Source of the DNA: Lagopus muta
Taxonomy: Eukaryota; Chordata; Aves; Galliformes; Phasianidae
Assembly: GCF_023343835.1 (NCBI RefSeq)
Contig: NC_064437.1
Location: 22,357,001 to 22,421,000 of the forward strand
DNA length: 64,000 bases
Direction of reading: 5' to 3'
Below are positions 1 through 13,251 of the stretch, in pieces; position 1 is the stretch's first letter; the number at the start of each line of letters is the position of its first letter. Under the pieces are notes generated by a model. That model ran no database searches. It was given only the letters and a program-made list of their open reading frames with translations, and had not been told where the DNA came from. The position numbers and the translations under genes were made by a program.

Positions 1-3000
1 TGTTTCAAAAGCTTATTATCTACTGCATATTTTGAGATGTTTTACACCTGTATTGCAAACAAACTGATATACGGTGTTACTTGTTTTTTTTTTTTCCTAG
101 CTTTAATTTCTATAAAGCTAGGAAACAGATGGGGGGGTCCTTCCTTTATCCATATAGAGCCTCTTGAAAGGGCAATCAGGGATCTAAGACTCTCCAGGAA
201 ACTTCCACCTTGAAAAAATCTAGCAAACATGCAAATGAGAGAGGACTCTCTTTATTAAAAAGTCTTTATGATGAGAGATGAGACTAAGACTATAAGAGAT
301 TTAATATGCAGTATGTGAGCGTGCAATCTAATAAAGCCACAAAACACTTCACACATTACAACCCCATTCTGGGGCAATTTCTCTGTGCAACAAAGAAAGG
401 CAACACCTGCAAGCAGTTTTCAGTTCACACAAATGTTCCTATAACAAGACTCTCTCTTTTCCTGTGTGAAATTGGTGGCACAAGAAAACACTACTTCAAA
501 TAAAAATTAAAAACAGCTGAGTAGTACAGTGCAGATCTGCCAAAGTATTTGTACCTAATGACTGAAGTTTTATAGCGCATAATTCAGCGTGGCGAAGTTA
601 ATTCTGAATTACAGCTGCTGTTCTGCATTCATCTCCTCATGAAATTCTTGTTTTCACTTCTTCCTGAGCTGCATGCACATGAAACGCAGTGGCAATTAAT
701 CAAATATTCCCACTGCTGCCTCCCAAACCCGTATCGAACAATTAGTTTCCCTGAGATCTAGGATATCCTTTGAAGTGACATTTATGTTTGCTCATGCAGC
801 GATATTCATCCCAAATAGCTGAGTGCTCATTTAAAACACTGCACACTGCAGAGAAAGTAAGAATTATGTTTGGAGAGCAGGCTTTTATTTTCTAGGCATG
901 TAAAAGAAGGTGCAAGCGGTCGGATAAACACACATCTTTCCCATCGGGGGCTTATTTCCTTTTTATTTAAGGTATAATTTCTGAGCCAAGAAACAGAGCA
1001 GCGTGGAATTAGAGATTAATTCTCAAACAGCATACTTCAAGTACAGGCTTAGCATTTGAAGGCTGGAAGATAATTTTTAAGAAAGGTAGCTCAGGAAAAA
1101 ATAAAATCCCAAATATTTTCGGAACACAACTCACTAACATCTGCGTAACAGCACGGCAGGGAAGAGTTCAATGTATCACTAGGCAAATATTTCACCCTTT
1201 CACTCAGAAGTAAGGAAAACTGTTGCCGTTTTAGATAACGTTTATGGTTACAAACCCGTTAAAATCCCCACTTACTTGCTCCTCCTGGTGGAGGTTAATA
1301 AGATAGACAAACTACAGTTTCAACTCTGTAACTGTAGAAGTAGTTCCTCCTTGCTTCTAAATATTGAGCAATGTCTTCTGCATATAGGTTATTCTGTTTA
1401 CATATAAACTCACACAGTAACCAAAATGAAGTTTAGTTACACATCTGTCCTTATCCTTTCTGAAATCTCATTTTTCCTTTGCATTAACTCAGCAAACTGA
1501 ATGTTAGTCACACACAGCAATATATTATTCAAAAGCCATCTCTTCATAAATTACTTCTTTACTGTGCAAAATCGTGTAATTTCCCCATATAACATGTTAC
1601 TTAGTTTTTAAACACAGAAATTAATCCAAATATTGGTTTTAAAAGATAGCCAAGTAATTAAGAAATTACACATTTATATTAAAAATAGCATTTTCTGTGG
1701 AAGCCTTGTTCAGCTGTCATCCTTTTTTCCCTATACAAAACCCTAGGGCCCAGGAATAAATTAGAGCAAATTGAAAATCACAAACGAATTGCTACTGTGC
1801 AGTGAAAGGCTCATTTTCGAGACGATGTGATCAGCTTTTAATATGCAGCATCATGAAGCTGCCATATTGACTCTGCTCTTGAATATGAAAAAAAATTTAG
1901 GAGAAGATGAACCGCAGACTACTTTGGCACTCTTTCCTACAGTTACAGCTGCTATTACCACTACTTCACCTTTCTGCATGATAATAGTAGTAGTTACATT
2001 TAAATTCTCAGAGGAAACAAAACCCCAAAATCACATTCATCAGACAGCTTGCCAGAAAGTAACTTACTGCTGTGCAGCTTTACTTCATGTTGATGTCACT
2101 ATTTACTTAAGATCTCTATCCACTACAACTCAACAGCTTAACAGTAAATCAACTGCATGCCAGCTTGGTACGAAAGCCAAATATTCAATGCTCTTTCATT
2201 GTGGAGCAGAGGGTTAAAGGTGTCTGAAAGGTGACCAAAATTGTTATTGTGTGTTACCATCTAAGCACTGTGCAGAGAGGTTACTGGACCCTGAAAATTA
2301 ATTTTGACAGGTGCACCTTCTCTCATTGACTTTCTGAACACAGTCAGGGCCGGTGGAGACACGTCAGGCAGTGTACTGTGACTAACAGAACTCTGCCATC
2401 ATCAACCTTGCAGCGTCTGTCCCACTACCACCACACAACCATTTTACTGTAGGAGTTTTAAACTGAGCCATACTAGCCTCTACACATCACATCCATTTTA
2501 ATTAATGCCAATAAACTTTCCAGCTGCTCTTGAGCTCTTCTCATTCAACCCTCCTCAAGCACTGCACAAAGATTTCACAGTCAGTAAATATGATGCTATT
2601 TAAGACTCCTTTACACTTTCCCAGCAAGCATGATAATTTTTTTTCCCTATTTATTTCATCTTTGGTACCCAGGATGCTTTCCAGAACTTCTATCATAAAA
2701 GCATGCACTTTAAAAACCTAACAAAGCAAGTAATTTTGATTGTAAAACAAGCTTGGCTTTTGGGAAAAAAAAAAAAAAAACAGAACAAAACAAAAAAACA
2801 CCCTAGACCTTATTTATGTGTTGCTTCCTCAAAAAACAAAGCTCAATTTTATCTATTTTATCTATTTTCTCATTGTAGCCTCATATTATGTGCAGGTAAA
2901 ATAAAAAATGTGTTTGGTTTTCTCTTTAAACCCTTCCAGAGAGAGCCATTTGCAGAGAATTACTCGACATGAACAGAAGGAAATGAATACCAAAGAATAG

Positions 3001-3075
3001 CAGTGGTTTTGGAAAGGAAGCAAACAGCACTTTGCTTGGCCATTGTCTCACACCCCATTGTTGGATTCTTACAAC
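1..3075. other. Flank upstream of B3GALT2, inside CDC73 intron 10
   Basis: No coding exon is recognisable here on either strand; the open frames are short and have no family-like composition. The stretch lies 5' of the B3GALT2 coding exon and, by the CDC73 layout, within CDC73 intron 10. It should hold the end of the B3GALT2 5' UTR. A reasonable 3' splice site (pyrimidine-rich tract followed by CAG, ending near 2939) lies about 136 bp before the start codon and could join an upstream non-coding exon. I could not place that exon. An A-rich run occurs near 2766-2796. Confidence 0.5.
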
Positions 3076-4344
3076 ATGCTTCAGTGGAGAAGACGACACT
3101 GCTGCCTTGCAAAGATGACCTGGAATACCAAAAGGTCTCTATTTCGCACCCATCTTATTGGCCTGATCTCCCTCGTGTTCCTTTTTGCTGTGTTTCTCTT
3201 TTTCAACCATCACGACTGGCTGCCAGGCAGGGCGGGCTTTAGAGAAAATCCCATGACTTACACAATCCGAGGATTTAGATCTACAAAAAGCGAGATGAAC
3301 CACAGCTCTCTACGGAACATGTGGAAAGACGCTGTACCTCAGACCCTCAGGCCTCAAACAGTCACCAACCCCAACAACACTGACCTGTCGCCGCAAGGAG
3401 TAACTGGCTTGGAAAACACCCTCAGCGCTAACGGAAGTATTTACAATGAGAAAGGCACTGGGCATCCAACCTCATATCACTTCAAATACATCATCAACGA
3501 GCCTGAAAAATGCCAGGAGAAGGTCCCTTTCCTGATTTTGCTCATAGCTGCAGAGCCTGGCCAAGTGGAAGCCAGACAGGCCATTCGACAAACCTGGGGT
3601 AATGAAAGCCTGACGCCTGGCATTCAAATTGTTCGCATCTTCTTGCTGGGGCTAAGTACCAAGACAAGCGGGTACCTCCAGCGTACCATACAGGAGGAAA
3701 GCAGACAGTACCATGACATCATCCAACAAGAGTATTTGGATACCTATTATAATTTAACCATTAAAACTCTGATGGGAATGAACTGGGTTGCATCCCATTG
3801 TCCAAGCGTTCCCTACGTCATGAAAACTGACAGTGATATGTTTGTCAATACAGAGTACTTAATACACAAGCTTCTGAAGCCAGAGCTTCCTCCGAGGCAC
3901 AGATATTTTACAGGATATTTAATGAGAGGTTACGCGCCTAACAGGAACAAGGACAGCAAGTGGTATATGCCACCTGATTTGTATCCAAGCGAACGTTACC
4001 CTGTATTCTGCTCTGGAACCGGTTACGTTTTTTCTGGAGATTTAGCAGAAAAAATCTTTAAAGTCTCCTTAGGCATCAGACGTTTACACTTAGAGGATGT
4101 ATATGTGGGGATCTGCCTTGCCAAGCTGCGAATTGACCCCATGCCTCCACCCAACGAATTTGTCTTCAATCACTGGCGAGTTTCTTACTCCAGCTGTAAA
4201 TATAGCCACCTAATTACCTCCCATCAGTTCCAACCTAGTGAACTGATCAAATACTGGAACCACTTACAACAGAATAAGCACAATGCCTGTGCCAATGCAG
4301 CAAAAGAGAAAGCAAGCAGGTATCGCCATCGTAAACTGCACTAG
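3076..4344 (+). CDS. B3GALT2: Beta-1,3-galactosyltransferase 2, complete single coding exon
   Basis: Encodes a 422-residue type II Golgi membrane enzyme of glycosyltransferase family 31. The family transfers galactose from UDP-Gal in beta-1,3 linkage to GlcNAc-ended glycans. Visible in the translation: a short basic cytosolic tail, one membrane anchor at about residues 27-43, a variable stem, then the catalytic domain. That domain has the RxAIRQTWG motif (167-175), the metal/UDP-binding DSD motif (252-254) and EDVYVG (340-345). Sequons are at N75, N100, N119, N176 and N226. The open frame extends 11 codons upstream only to a TTG; the ATG at 3076 (A at -3) is the first in-frame ATG and gives exactly the human length as I recall it. 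The coding region is intronless, as in mammals. It lies opposite to, and inside, CDC73. Confidence 0.98.
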   Translation: MLQWRRRHCCLAKMTWNTKRSLFRTHLIGLISLVFLFAVFLFFNHHDWLPGRAGFRENPMTYTIRGFRSTKSEMNHSSLRNMWKDAVPQTLRPQTVTNPNNTDLSPQGVTGLENTLSANGSIYNEKGTGHPTSYHFKYIINEPEKCQEKVPFLILLIAAEPGQVEARQAIRQTWGNESLTPGIQIVRIFLLGLSTKTSGYLQRTIQEESRQYHDIIQQEYLDTYYNLTIKTLMGMNWVASHCPSVPYVMKTDSDMFVNTEYLIHKLLKPELPPRHRYFTGYLMRGYAPNRNKDSKWYMPPDLYPSERYPVFCSGTGYVFSGDLAEKIFKVSLGIRRLHLEDVYVGICLAKLRIDPMPPPNEFVFNHWRVSYSSCKYSHLITSHQFQPSELIKYWNHLQQNKHNACANAAKEKASRYRHRKLH

Positions 4345-4690
4345 AAGGACAACATTCCCTCTGTCAAATGTATTCCATGTGCAATTTGTAAATATTGCTG
4401 AACGCATGTACAGTGAAAATGGATGAGCTTAATGGGACAGCCTTTAGTTGATGCCCATCACATAGTGGAGTCTGAAAATTATTTTTTTAATTTGAAAAAA
4501 GTATAGTTCTTGATAACACTAATATTATAAAACCATAACCAAAAGGTTTTTCCCAGCAAATTTGAGGAAAAAAAACAATGGAGATATAGTGATTTTCTGT
4601 GTTAATGTGCAATAATAAGCATGCACACTCCAGTGGTACAATTGCAGACTTATGTGCCAATAAAATCTAATTGAGCATATTTTCCACACA
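4345..4690 (+). other. B3GALT2: B3GALT2 proximal 3' UTR
   Basis: AT-rich sequence directly after the B3GALT2 stop codon and running to just past the first canonical AATAAA. The true 3' end may be further downstream if this signal is not the main one; the extent is an inference. Confidence 0.5.
4659..4664 (+). terminator. B3GALT2: Candidate poly(A) signal of B3GALT2
   Basis: A perfect AATAAA hexamer 315 bp after the stop codon, the first in the 3' flank. U-rich sequence follows within about 30 bp. Use of this site is inferred. Confidence 0.5.
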
Positions 4691-5502
4691 AATTTTATTT
4701 TTAAGACAATGCATTCATAGCTCTTGCTCTTTTAAGTGTAACAATTTCTTGTCTAGGATTGCTATAAGTAAAACAAAAAAACAAGAAGCAAAGGAAATGC
4801 ACAAAGGGGAGATGAATCTTACCTTCAAATACCACATGAAAATTACCACAAATTTCTTAGAAATGCAGTACACTTAGCAGCAACATGTTTAAAATTAAGA
4901 CACCATTAAACAAACTCTAAAACAATGCAGAAGTACTTTGCTCAAGTAAGTCCACTTTTAGCAAGGTTGCTTTTTGGCTAGGGAAAAAGAATAAATGAAA
5001 ACAAAGCTCAGAAAAACCACTACTTTGCACATCTCCTACTGAAACTCACAGCAGGTGTTCTCAATTCAGGTCTAGTTTCTCTTCCAAGTTATTCTCTACA
5101 AGTTATAGGGTGAGCCACTGAATCCAGGTGCCAAGCAGCACTGGCACCTACATGCAGATTCATTCAATCTGCTGTTTATTTTCTTACATAACTTCAAGAC
5201 AGCTCCAAAGGCTAAAAAGAAAAGCAAAAGCCTTTCACCATAGTCTCAAAAATGTATTCGTACAAAGAGGGAGAAAACCAACTCAATCTTGATTTGTTTT
5301 ACTACTTACTGCCTATCAGAAAAAGAATCAGTTAAGCTAAAATAGGACTGCAAGAGTAAATTAAGCCAAACTTTACCTTACAGAAAGAAAGGACAGTCAT
5401 TAGACTGACATTTCCAGATAGAATTATGGGCAAAAACAAAATGGAAGAAAAATTAAAAATTAAAACTACAACATCTGTCACTGAAAACAAGATGGGAGAG
5501 GC

Positions 5503-5544
5503 AGGTTAAATCTACCTGCAGGTAGGCTAAATCTACTTGCAGGC
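5503..5544. repeat. 21-bp imperfect tandem duplication
   Basis: Two adjacent 21-bp units (5503-5523 and 5524-5544) differ at 3 positions by eye. It is a local duplication with no evident function. Confidence 0.75.
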
Positions 5545-6083
5545 TTTTGCATTTTTTAAACAAGCAGAACTTTCAAAGTTTCTTTTCCAGTGAAGCAGTG
5601 TTGCATTGGAATCAGGTTATTGCTACTTGTCACAGTAAGCAACACTCACCTGTGATTTAGCAGCAGAGGATGGAACTGTGATTAGTTTTGTTTGACCGGT
5701 ACTTTTTAATTGGATAAAACACAATTATTTGATGTACTTTTATTATTTAATAAAACTGATTATATTTATGGCCCTTCAGACTTCACTTATTAATGGTAAA
5801 GCTACTCATTAGGAGGAAATAATTTGCTAGCATGACCTGACTTTTCCTCATTTCCCCTAATTCTTAGGGGAATTTTCATTCCACGTAAAGATACAGAGAT
5901 TCCAAAAGGTGTTTGTTTTCCTTTGTAATGAAAAGATGAATGGTATAACTGAGCACTCAGCAACACTATGAGTGTCTATTTCCAGGACCTCACACATTTA
6001 AGCAGACGGTGTCACACTGAACTAGCACTCCCACAAAATGCCAAGAAGTCCTATTGAAGATGGCTATTGGAATTTGCTCTTCA

Positions 6084-6085
<2 letters not shown>

Positions 6086-6118
<33 letters not shown>
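6086..6118. repeat. Poly(T) run of 33
   Basis: Uninterrupted T33. On the CDC73 sense strand it reads as A33. No retrocopy-like sequence was recognised next to it, so it is called a simple homopolymer; its length is probably polymorphic. Confidence 0.85.
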
Positions 6119-6120
<2 letters not shown>

Positions 6121-8324
6121 ATGGACCTCCAATAAACCATCACTCACTGTATTTAAGGTATGATAATCATGTGTTTGTGCATTTCCTACATACCTCAAAT
6201 AATAGAGGGCACTTCTGTGAAAAGCAAGAGTGTTTAATAGTAAATATCTGCACAAAGGTCTTCTCAAACTAACCAGACTGAAAGTGCACTGACTTAGTTT
6301 CATTGAAAGTTAGTGGCATTAATGTGACACAGCTGCAACAGAAAATGTCTTTGGGAGTATTCTTTGAACACTCATTTGTAGTTCTCCTCACACTCTGAGC
6401 TAACACAAGCCACAGCTAATACACCAGCTGAAAGCTGCCTGGCTTATGTTAACTATACCCTTATTAACTATTACTATGCTATAGGAGCTTAGAACAATCA
6501 CAAGCAATTGTTAGACGACTAGAGAAAGCCACGTACCACCCAGGAGCATTTGGCTGTAGAAGACATACAGTCACACAAGCAGCCTCTCCTTGAGTCACGC
6601 TGGCCAAGGACACAGTCCTCCCTCCTGGAGGTGGCTTCAACACCATTCCCTGCCTTCAGCACTTTCAAGCTAGAATGTAATATAATGTACTCTACTTGGA
6701 CTTTCCCGACTCTGGCTAGTTCAAAATGCTGCTACTGGCTTCTGGACATTGTCCAAGAGGTTAATAACTAAACCTTAAATAGTTTGGCACTTTAATTACG
6801 AAGTTTGGCAGCCAAACAACCTCTCGGGTACTCCACTTTGGAGCTCATACACGGTACCAATCTGCCCGAGTTTGGCAGAATTATGCTACAATACCTACGA
6901 GTTCAGCACACTGAACTTCTTTCTAGTTAAAATATAAGATGATGCAAGAAAAAGAAAAAAAAGCCATTTGTAATGTTCTTTTAACAGCCTGACAATTTTT
7001 AGAAATTTGAATTAGTACTTGAGTATAATTTGAAAATAATCTATAAACATAACATACTCAAACCATTATCTAAACAGTCAACAGCTACTTAAATCTTTTG
7101 TGTCCAAGTATTGTTTTCTTGCAGTCTGTTATGAGGCTTTCAGAAATGGGAGGGAGAGCTTGTATGGTGAAATATGCAATTACAGAATGAAAGATCTCTT
7201 TGCATTCTTTGTGTTGTTACCACTCTGTAGCTTGAGTTGAAGCTATTTACCCAATGTAGAAGAGCACAAAAACAGCTGATGTTAAAAAACAGTGCAATTA
7301 CTAATGTCATTAAAACCTTTCACAAGTTTTCACACATCCTATCCAACATAAAGCAGGACTAAAAATGCATTGTTAGTAGGATACAAGTTTCTGAGTTTAA
7401 TGTATCTGCAATGCAGTAAAAAACAAAAAACACTAGTCTGCTTACCAAGATTTGTGTAATTTTCTCTTTAAATGTCTCTGTATGTTTGTTTCAGTTTGAG
7501 AAGAAATACAAAAACATCTAACATGACTCTAAATTTATTAAAGAAAATAATCATCAGCAGCACCGTCATCACACCAAAGAAATACTTTGGTAAAACGAAG
7601 CAAGAGAACCAAGTGAAATGAGTTTAGTAATCTTTCTTCATTTAACTTTCAACTAAGAATTTAAGCATTCAAATTAGACAACCAAAATAAAGTTCCACGA
7701 GTATCTTCCACCAACAACAGGTTTGTTGGTCTCCAATTGTATTAGTAAACAGAATTATCTGCAGATCATTCCACATGGCATTTGAGCATGGAAATGGCAC
7801 AAGTACAGCTGCCGGAGTAAGAAAGCTGATCCTATCCCCAGCCATGATCCATTTCTCACAGGTGAGGTTCATGATCAATTCTATGTGGAAAAAAACTACA
7901 CATAAAGGTATTCCAAGCCTCAGTGGTTCCTTTGAGGAAATAAGATTAGTGTCCATTAAGATATTTATGTAAATATTATGAATTATTTCTCTGCTCTAGA
8001 ATTTAAAATTATATCGCGGCAGTGATCTAGGAAAATAAGACAGACTGGTTGTCAGGTCAAGCAGACTAAAACAGTGATTTAAAAACTCGCTCTCTCCGCA
8101 ATGCAGTCAATGTGTTTTAGACCATCTTTACAAATTTAACAACATATTATCAGATATTAACGACTCAAAATCAATGCGAGATCAGGTGTGATTTGAGCAT
8201 GGGGAAAGAATCTAGAAGCCATTGCTGTAGACAGCCCCAACACCATCCCTGCTCATTGTCCCAGTACGCTACTGAAATACCCCATCACACTTAGATCTCA
8301 AATACCTACATTGTCCCACACTGC

Positions 8325-8398
8325 AAAAAACAAACAAACAAAACAAAACAAAAAAAAACAACAACAAAACCAAACCAAAAACAACACAACAACAAAAC
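8325..8398. repeat. A/C-rich low-complexity tract
   Basis: Runs of CAAA, CAAAA and CAA units with almost no G or T; a degenerate simple repeat. Confidence 0.8.
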
Positions 8399-11300
8399 TC
8401 CTACAACCTTATCCGTAGAATGAATGCCCATTGCCATTTGTGAAAACTTTCCAGGAGGAGATGAAAGAGAGATGACGCTAACATAAAAGTTACTACTTTT
8501 TACATTCAAGCTATTAGCAAGCTTTGTAACTGCTTTGCTAAAGCATCGACAGTTGTATCTTTTTTTTCCATTTTGAGAACACATTTTTCAGTCCTTACTT
8601 CATGCTGTCAGATAACACAAGTAACCATTGGACAATTTATTTACACTATGGTAACTACAGCTATGGAATTTTAAAAGCATTATCTTCATTTTTCATTTCT
8701 GATTTTTTTTCTTAGAAAGAAATGTGGGATTTTAGGTAGAGCAGAGTTTTACCCTTCCTGACCCCAATAATTTCAGACTGGGGATCATCCCTATCATACA
8801 TGGCATTTGCTGTATTACTACAGATGGAATCTCTAGCCCATTCGTTCCAGAATCCCATGTCCAGCTCTGCTATGCAGGCCACTCAGAAGGAGAGCACAGG
8901 GAGAGGAGAGAGGCATGGAGCTGCACTGCCAGCCAGGCAGTGCTGTACTTGTAAATGTAGGTCAGGAAGCAGAGAACAAGCTCTTTGCTTCGTACCCAAG
9001 GCAAGAATGAATTTAAAGGCTTTCTATGGCAGGAGGATGGGGGAGGGCTGCGGAGAGCAACCTTGCAGTAGGTCAGTTAAAAAAGCTCTTGAATGTGGGG
9101 AAAAAAAAAAAAGAGCGAAATGAAAACCACAGCAGCTGATCAACACCATACAGGTTAAGAAGTACACATGTCCCACATAAATAGGGCAGGCTTAGTCATA
9201 AAGAAAAGCTCTGTAAGTGAGGCCAAATTAGAAAGCATCGTCTGAACTTCTAGCGATGAGTGTTTGCATTTCTCTCCTCCTAGAGGAAATAAAAATCTAA
9301 AGTAAACTCATTCCTGTGACTAAACTTCTAGCTTGTGCTTGCAGTACAAGCTTTTTTATTACAGCCTGCTCCAAAGCAATTACAAGAAATGGCATGATGG
9401 CATGAAGAGCCGGTCAGGAACTCCAGAGAGGCAGTTTTACATACAGGAGTGCCAACAGAATCAAGTCATAAGCACAGAGAACTCGATCAGTTTTCCCTAG
9501 GACTTGCATTTCATCCCCAAAGGTGGCGTTTGCTACATTTCTCATTTGTCCCTAGTTAACTTGAAAGAACGCCAGGCCTGGTACAATGTGGTACCTTCAC
9601 CTCATAGTGAAATGACTACATAAGAATTCAGCTGAACATGGGATAGAGATGAAATCTACCACATTGCCGTTCTCATATTACCATGGCAACAGTTAAGAGA
9701 GCTCCCTTCAGCAGTTAAATCTGACAGCTTTCATAATAACACTAACTGGATGATAGTAATGATGTGTTGTGCTCCATGAGCCAACCAGTGCAGGAGTCAA
9801 ACCACAGGGTACGAGCCATGCCCCTCGCTGTTCTCCCAGCAATGCCTGTGGTCAAAGCCTTCTGACCAAGATAGTAACCTCCAGTTACTCCTCTCAAAAC
9901 AAGTTCCTGTAGCACAGGGAACGCTCATGGCTTACAGCTTTACGTTGTCTCAAAGGTTTCCATTTGAATGCTTAAGTCGTGCACAGATGCTGTACCGGGT
10001 GGAGAAGTCAAGACTGTTTAAATGCTTGATGGGAATGTTCTCAAAGGGCTCCACTAACCTGGGAACACGTGCGAAAAGAATACGCTTTCTACAGAGCAAA
10101 CAAAATTGCTGCTGCTGTGTTTTCAGCATCATTTGTCTGAGCAAGGAGGAGGTAAGCAGTGGCTGGTGTCTTGCTATACTGCCTACCTACACGTAGCCAC
10201 TGTAGATTGCTTCAAGTAAAAAAAACACGCTGCCTCACTGAAGGCCCAAGTATGCTGATGAATATGGAAATATATCTCCGAAGACAAGCTCATCAGGACA
10301 ATCTCATCCACCTCCTTCTAGCCTATTTAAGCTTTATCTAATATTAACTGACATGTTAGCTGTTTAACATCAATATTCTGTGAACCACTCACTGTGATCT
10401 CCCAGATACTTAGCTTGGGCATGATGGAAAAGCCTCTACATATTTACCTCATTAGAAAGAGAAGGGTGTGAAGCATTACTCACCCTAATGTTCTGAGGAT
10501 AACAGGTTTGTCTTGCAACTGATTCAATAGAAACAAGATGAGAAAACTGAGAACAGTGTGAAACCCTTAAAAGTTCAAGATTTCCTAAGATGACAAACAG
10601 ATCAGAGGAAATAGTTATGTTTGCCAGCATGTAAGAAGTCTTCAGAAAGTTAAATATTCCCAGTTCTTCCCGTTGCCATATTAACAAAGTTTTGTATTAT
10701 ATTACAAAATTTTTTTAGAAGTCTGTGCCATCACAAAAATGCTGAATTCCTCCACTCTTGAGAAGTCAACAACATCTTTCTTGGGGAAAGGCCAAGTGTT
10801 CCCACACCACAATAAGCCCAAGGTTCAAAACAAGAAAAACTGACTGCTGCAAGAAATGCTTTTTTAATAAAATACCAAACAAGTCACCAAGGAAAACAAA
10901 ACCCTAACTCACTGCCTTTATTAAAAATTTAACATATCCAGCATTTAAATGACATCAGGTCTAATGAAACATTAAGAGAGAGTCTAAGCTTCTTTCATTC
11001 ACTGCCGCTGTCATCATCTCTAAGCCAAGTATGAATTTGGCACATAAAGAAAAGCTACGTCACAGTTAAAGCCTGTTGTGCCATAATATATAGGTTGATG
11101 TGACATAAAACAAAATGAATCACTGGAAAATGCCATCTGTGACTCAGTCTAAAATTTTTCATGTAAAAAAATTTAGTACTGCCACTTACCACAAATTCCA
11201 GCCTTTTTATAGGCATTCCTCCCAAGTCCAACTAGGCACTGCTTTTTGTAGATGTACAAATTCAACTGTCCAGCCTTGTGAATCATGAGAATAACCAATT

Positions 11301-11684
11301 TCCCATTATAAGATCTTTGAATATTTTAAAGCTTTGCATTTTATTCTTTTTTAACTTGGGAAACAATAACATTATGTCACAACAGTTTAAAGAAATGAGA
11401 CTGTAATTTAGATATGCTCTTCACATTACTTAAGATTCTAAAATAAGACTAAATATCATACACACACCTGAGGGCACTACACATCTGTTCCTCAAAAAGC
11501 CAATTGCAAAGCTTATGCTGTTAGCACCACAAAGCACATCGAAAGGGCAATAAAATAAAAATAATTTAATTACATGGTTCCTAAGTATAAATGCACCTTC
11601 AGCTCAGGAGGTATTTACAGTAATGCCCCTCCTGATATCATGAGGAAGTTATCTTTCAAATAGGAACTGATTTTCAATAGCAGA

Positions 11685-11824
11685 TGCCCCAACCCTGGAG
11701 GCATTCAAAGCCAGGCTGGATGTGGCTCTGGGCAGCCTGGACTGGTGGTTGGTGACCCTGCACATAGCAGTGGGTTGAAACTAGATGATCATTGTGACCC
11801 TTTTAACCCAGGCCTTTCTATGAT
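11685..11824 (+). mobile_element. CR1 LINE fragment (3' end)
   Basis: Carries the characteristic 3' segment of avian CR1 retrotransposons: CTGGAGGCATTCAAAGCCAGG, then TGTGGCTCTGGGCAGCCTGG, then a TTGAAACTAGATGATCATTG block, ending in TTCTATGAT. Only about 140 bp is present and no reverse transcriptase frame, as is usual for 5'-truncated copies. The family assignment rests on recall of the consensus. It supports an avian source for the window. Confidence 0.88.
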
Positions 11825-13226
11825 TAATCCTGTTGTTTCACTAAATTCAATATGGTTAATTTGCAAAGCAGCTAAACCATATTACTCCAAAAGGTTGTCT
11901 GTTTTCTTAATTCTCAGCATGGTAAACATCAATATATCAATTAAAAGAATGATAGATAACCACAATTGTTTTATTTTCCTAACAAGTCTGTTTCCTGCAT
12001 CTGGCAAATATTTTATTTTCCTTCTCAATTTTTCATTTTTTTGAGAAATGGATGCTGAAAACAACTTCAGACATCCAACTTCATTCATGTTAATAAAGGA
12101 ATGACAGCCTTCTCCCACTAATTCTGGGGACTCCAATCTTAAGTAAATAATAATGCTGCCATTTCATTAAAAATAAAGGAAGAGACGAGTCCCTCAAGCA
12201 TTTTTCTCCCTTACACCATTTTCTAATAGTAGAAGTTAACTCAAATGATTTATTGTCCAAATTTTACACAAGCAGAAAACAATAGAAAAGCTCAAATGAA
12301 GTACACAATCACATTCCTTCCCTACTCCTCCCCCTATTCATCAAAAGACTTCACACCTGTGAGCGCACACTTTCTGGAAGTACCATCTTCTGCACACATT
12401 CTATAAATCAAGTCTCTTGGAGAAACATCAGTTTTGTTGCATGCATGACTCCTTATGACAACCAGACTAATATTAATTGGTTACCTCCTCTGGCACCCTA
12501 AAAGAAATATCTACAAAGCTTGTATTTACAGCCTTTCCTGTAAAACATATCTGACCTGGAATAAAGCCATTTTCCCCCATTCCTTATCATGATGTTGCCT
12601 TGGACTTGTATTTACACCACTGGGAAGCTGTTATTTATAGAGAGCTACACTGAAATGAATTACAACTGCTTAGAAATTCCTTATTTGTCAGGAATTGCAG
12701 GAGATTCGTGCCTGAAGTATTAATACAACGCACTGACTTACTTAGAGAAGAGCTGAGCAAGCTTTTCTCTTTTAAATTTTTCGTATTCTGAGGAGCCAAG
12801 TCATTTTTTCCCCCATTTTTCAGTACAACCTCCAGTTTCTCAGCAAGAAAGCTACTAAAAATGCTGGTTCTTGAAAATCTCACCACCTGAAATGGTATTC
12901 CAGAAAGAAATGCACATAGTCATAAACTAGCAAAGTACTTCTGCATCTACGCTCCAGCTTCAAATTAAGAAAAATTGCAGAGCTGGGCAGTGCTGTGTGC
13001 TGAGAGGACTGACTCAAGCATGCCAAGACAGTGAAGAGCTGGCCTTCACCCTGCTTATCCAGTCCAGATATATAATGCAAGGTGGCAGATAGCTCCCATT
13101 TTTTTTTCTGTGACACTTAAAGACTTCCAAGCAAAAATAGCTTCCAGTATTTGCTGAACACATTTCACACTGGCTTTGTCAGTTACTTAAAATGAAAAAT
13201 TACCACAATGAGATGAGTTGCCACAG

Positions 13227-13251
13227 AAAAAAAAAAAAAAAAAAAAAAAAA
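13227..13251. repeat. Poly(A) run of 25
   Basis: Uninterrupted A25 with no recognisable retrocopy beside it. Confidence 0.85.

Noticed and set aside
524-545. Sequence resembling the mature part of human miR-1278
   Set aside because: The likeness is short and imperfect, no hairpin partner is visible nearby, and the position relative to CDC73 exons does not fit the human gene.
1843-2217. 124-codon open frame upstream of B3GALT2
   Set aside because: No recognisable domain, composition typical of random AT-rich sequence, and no supporting splice or start context.
3043-3075. N-terminal extension of B3GALT2 by 11 codons
   Set aside because: The extension begins at TTG, not ATG. The first in-frame ATG at 3076 gives the family's 422-residue length and the conserved MLQWRRRH start.
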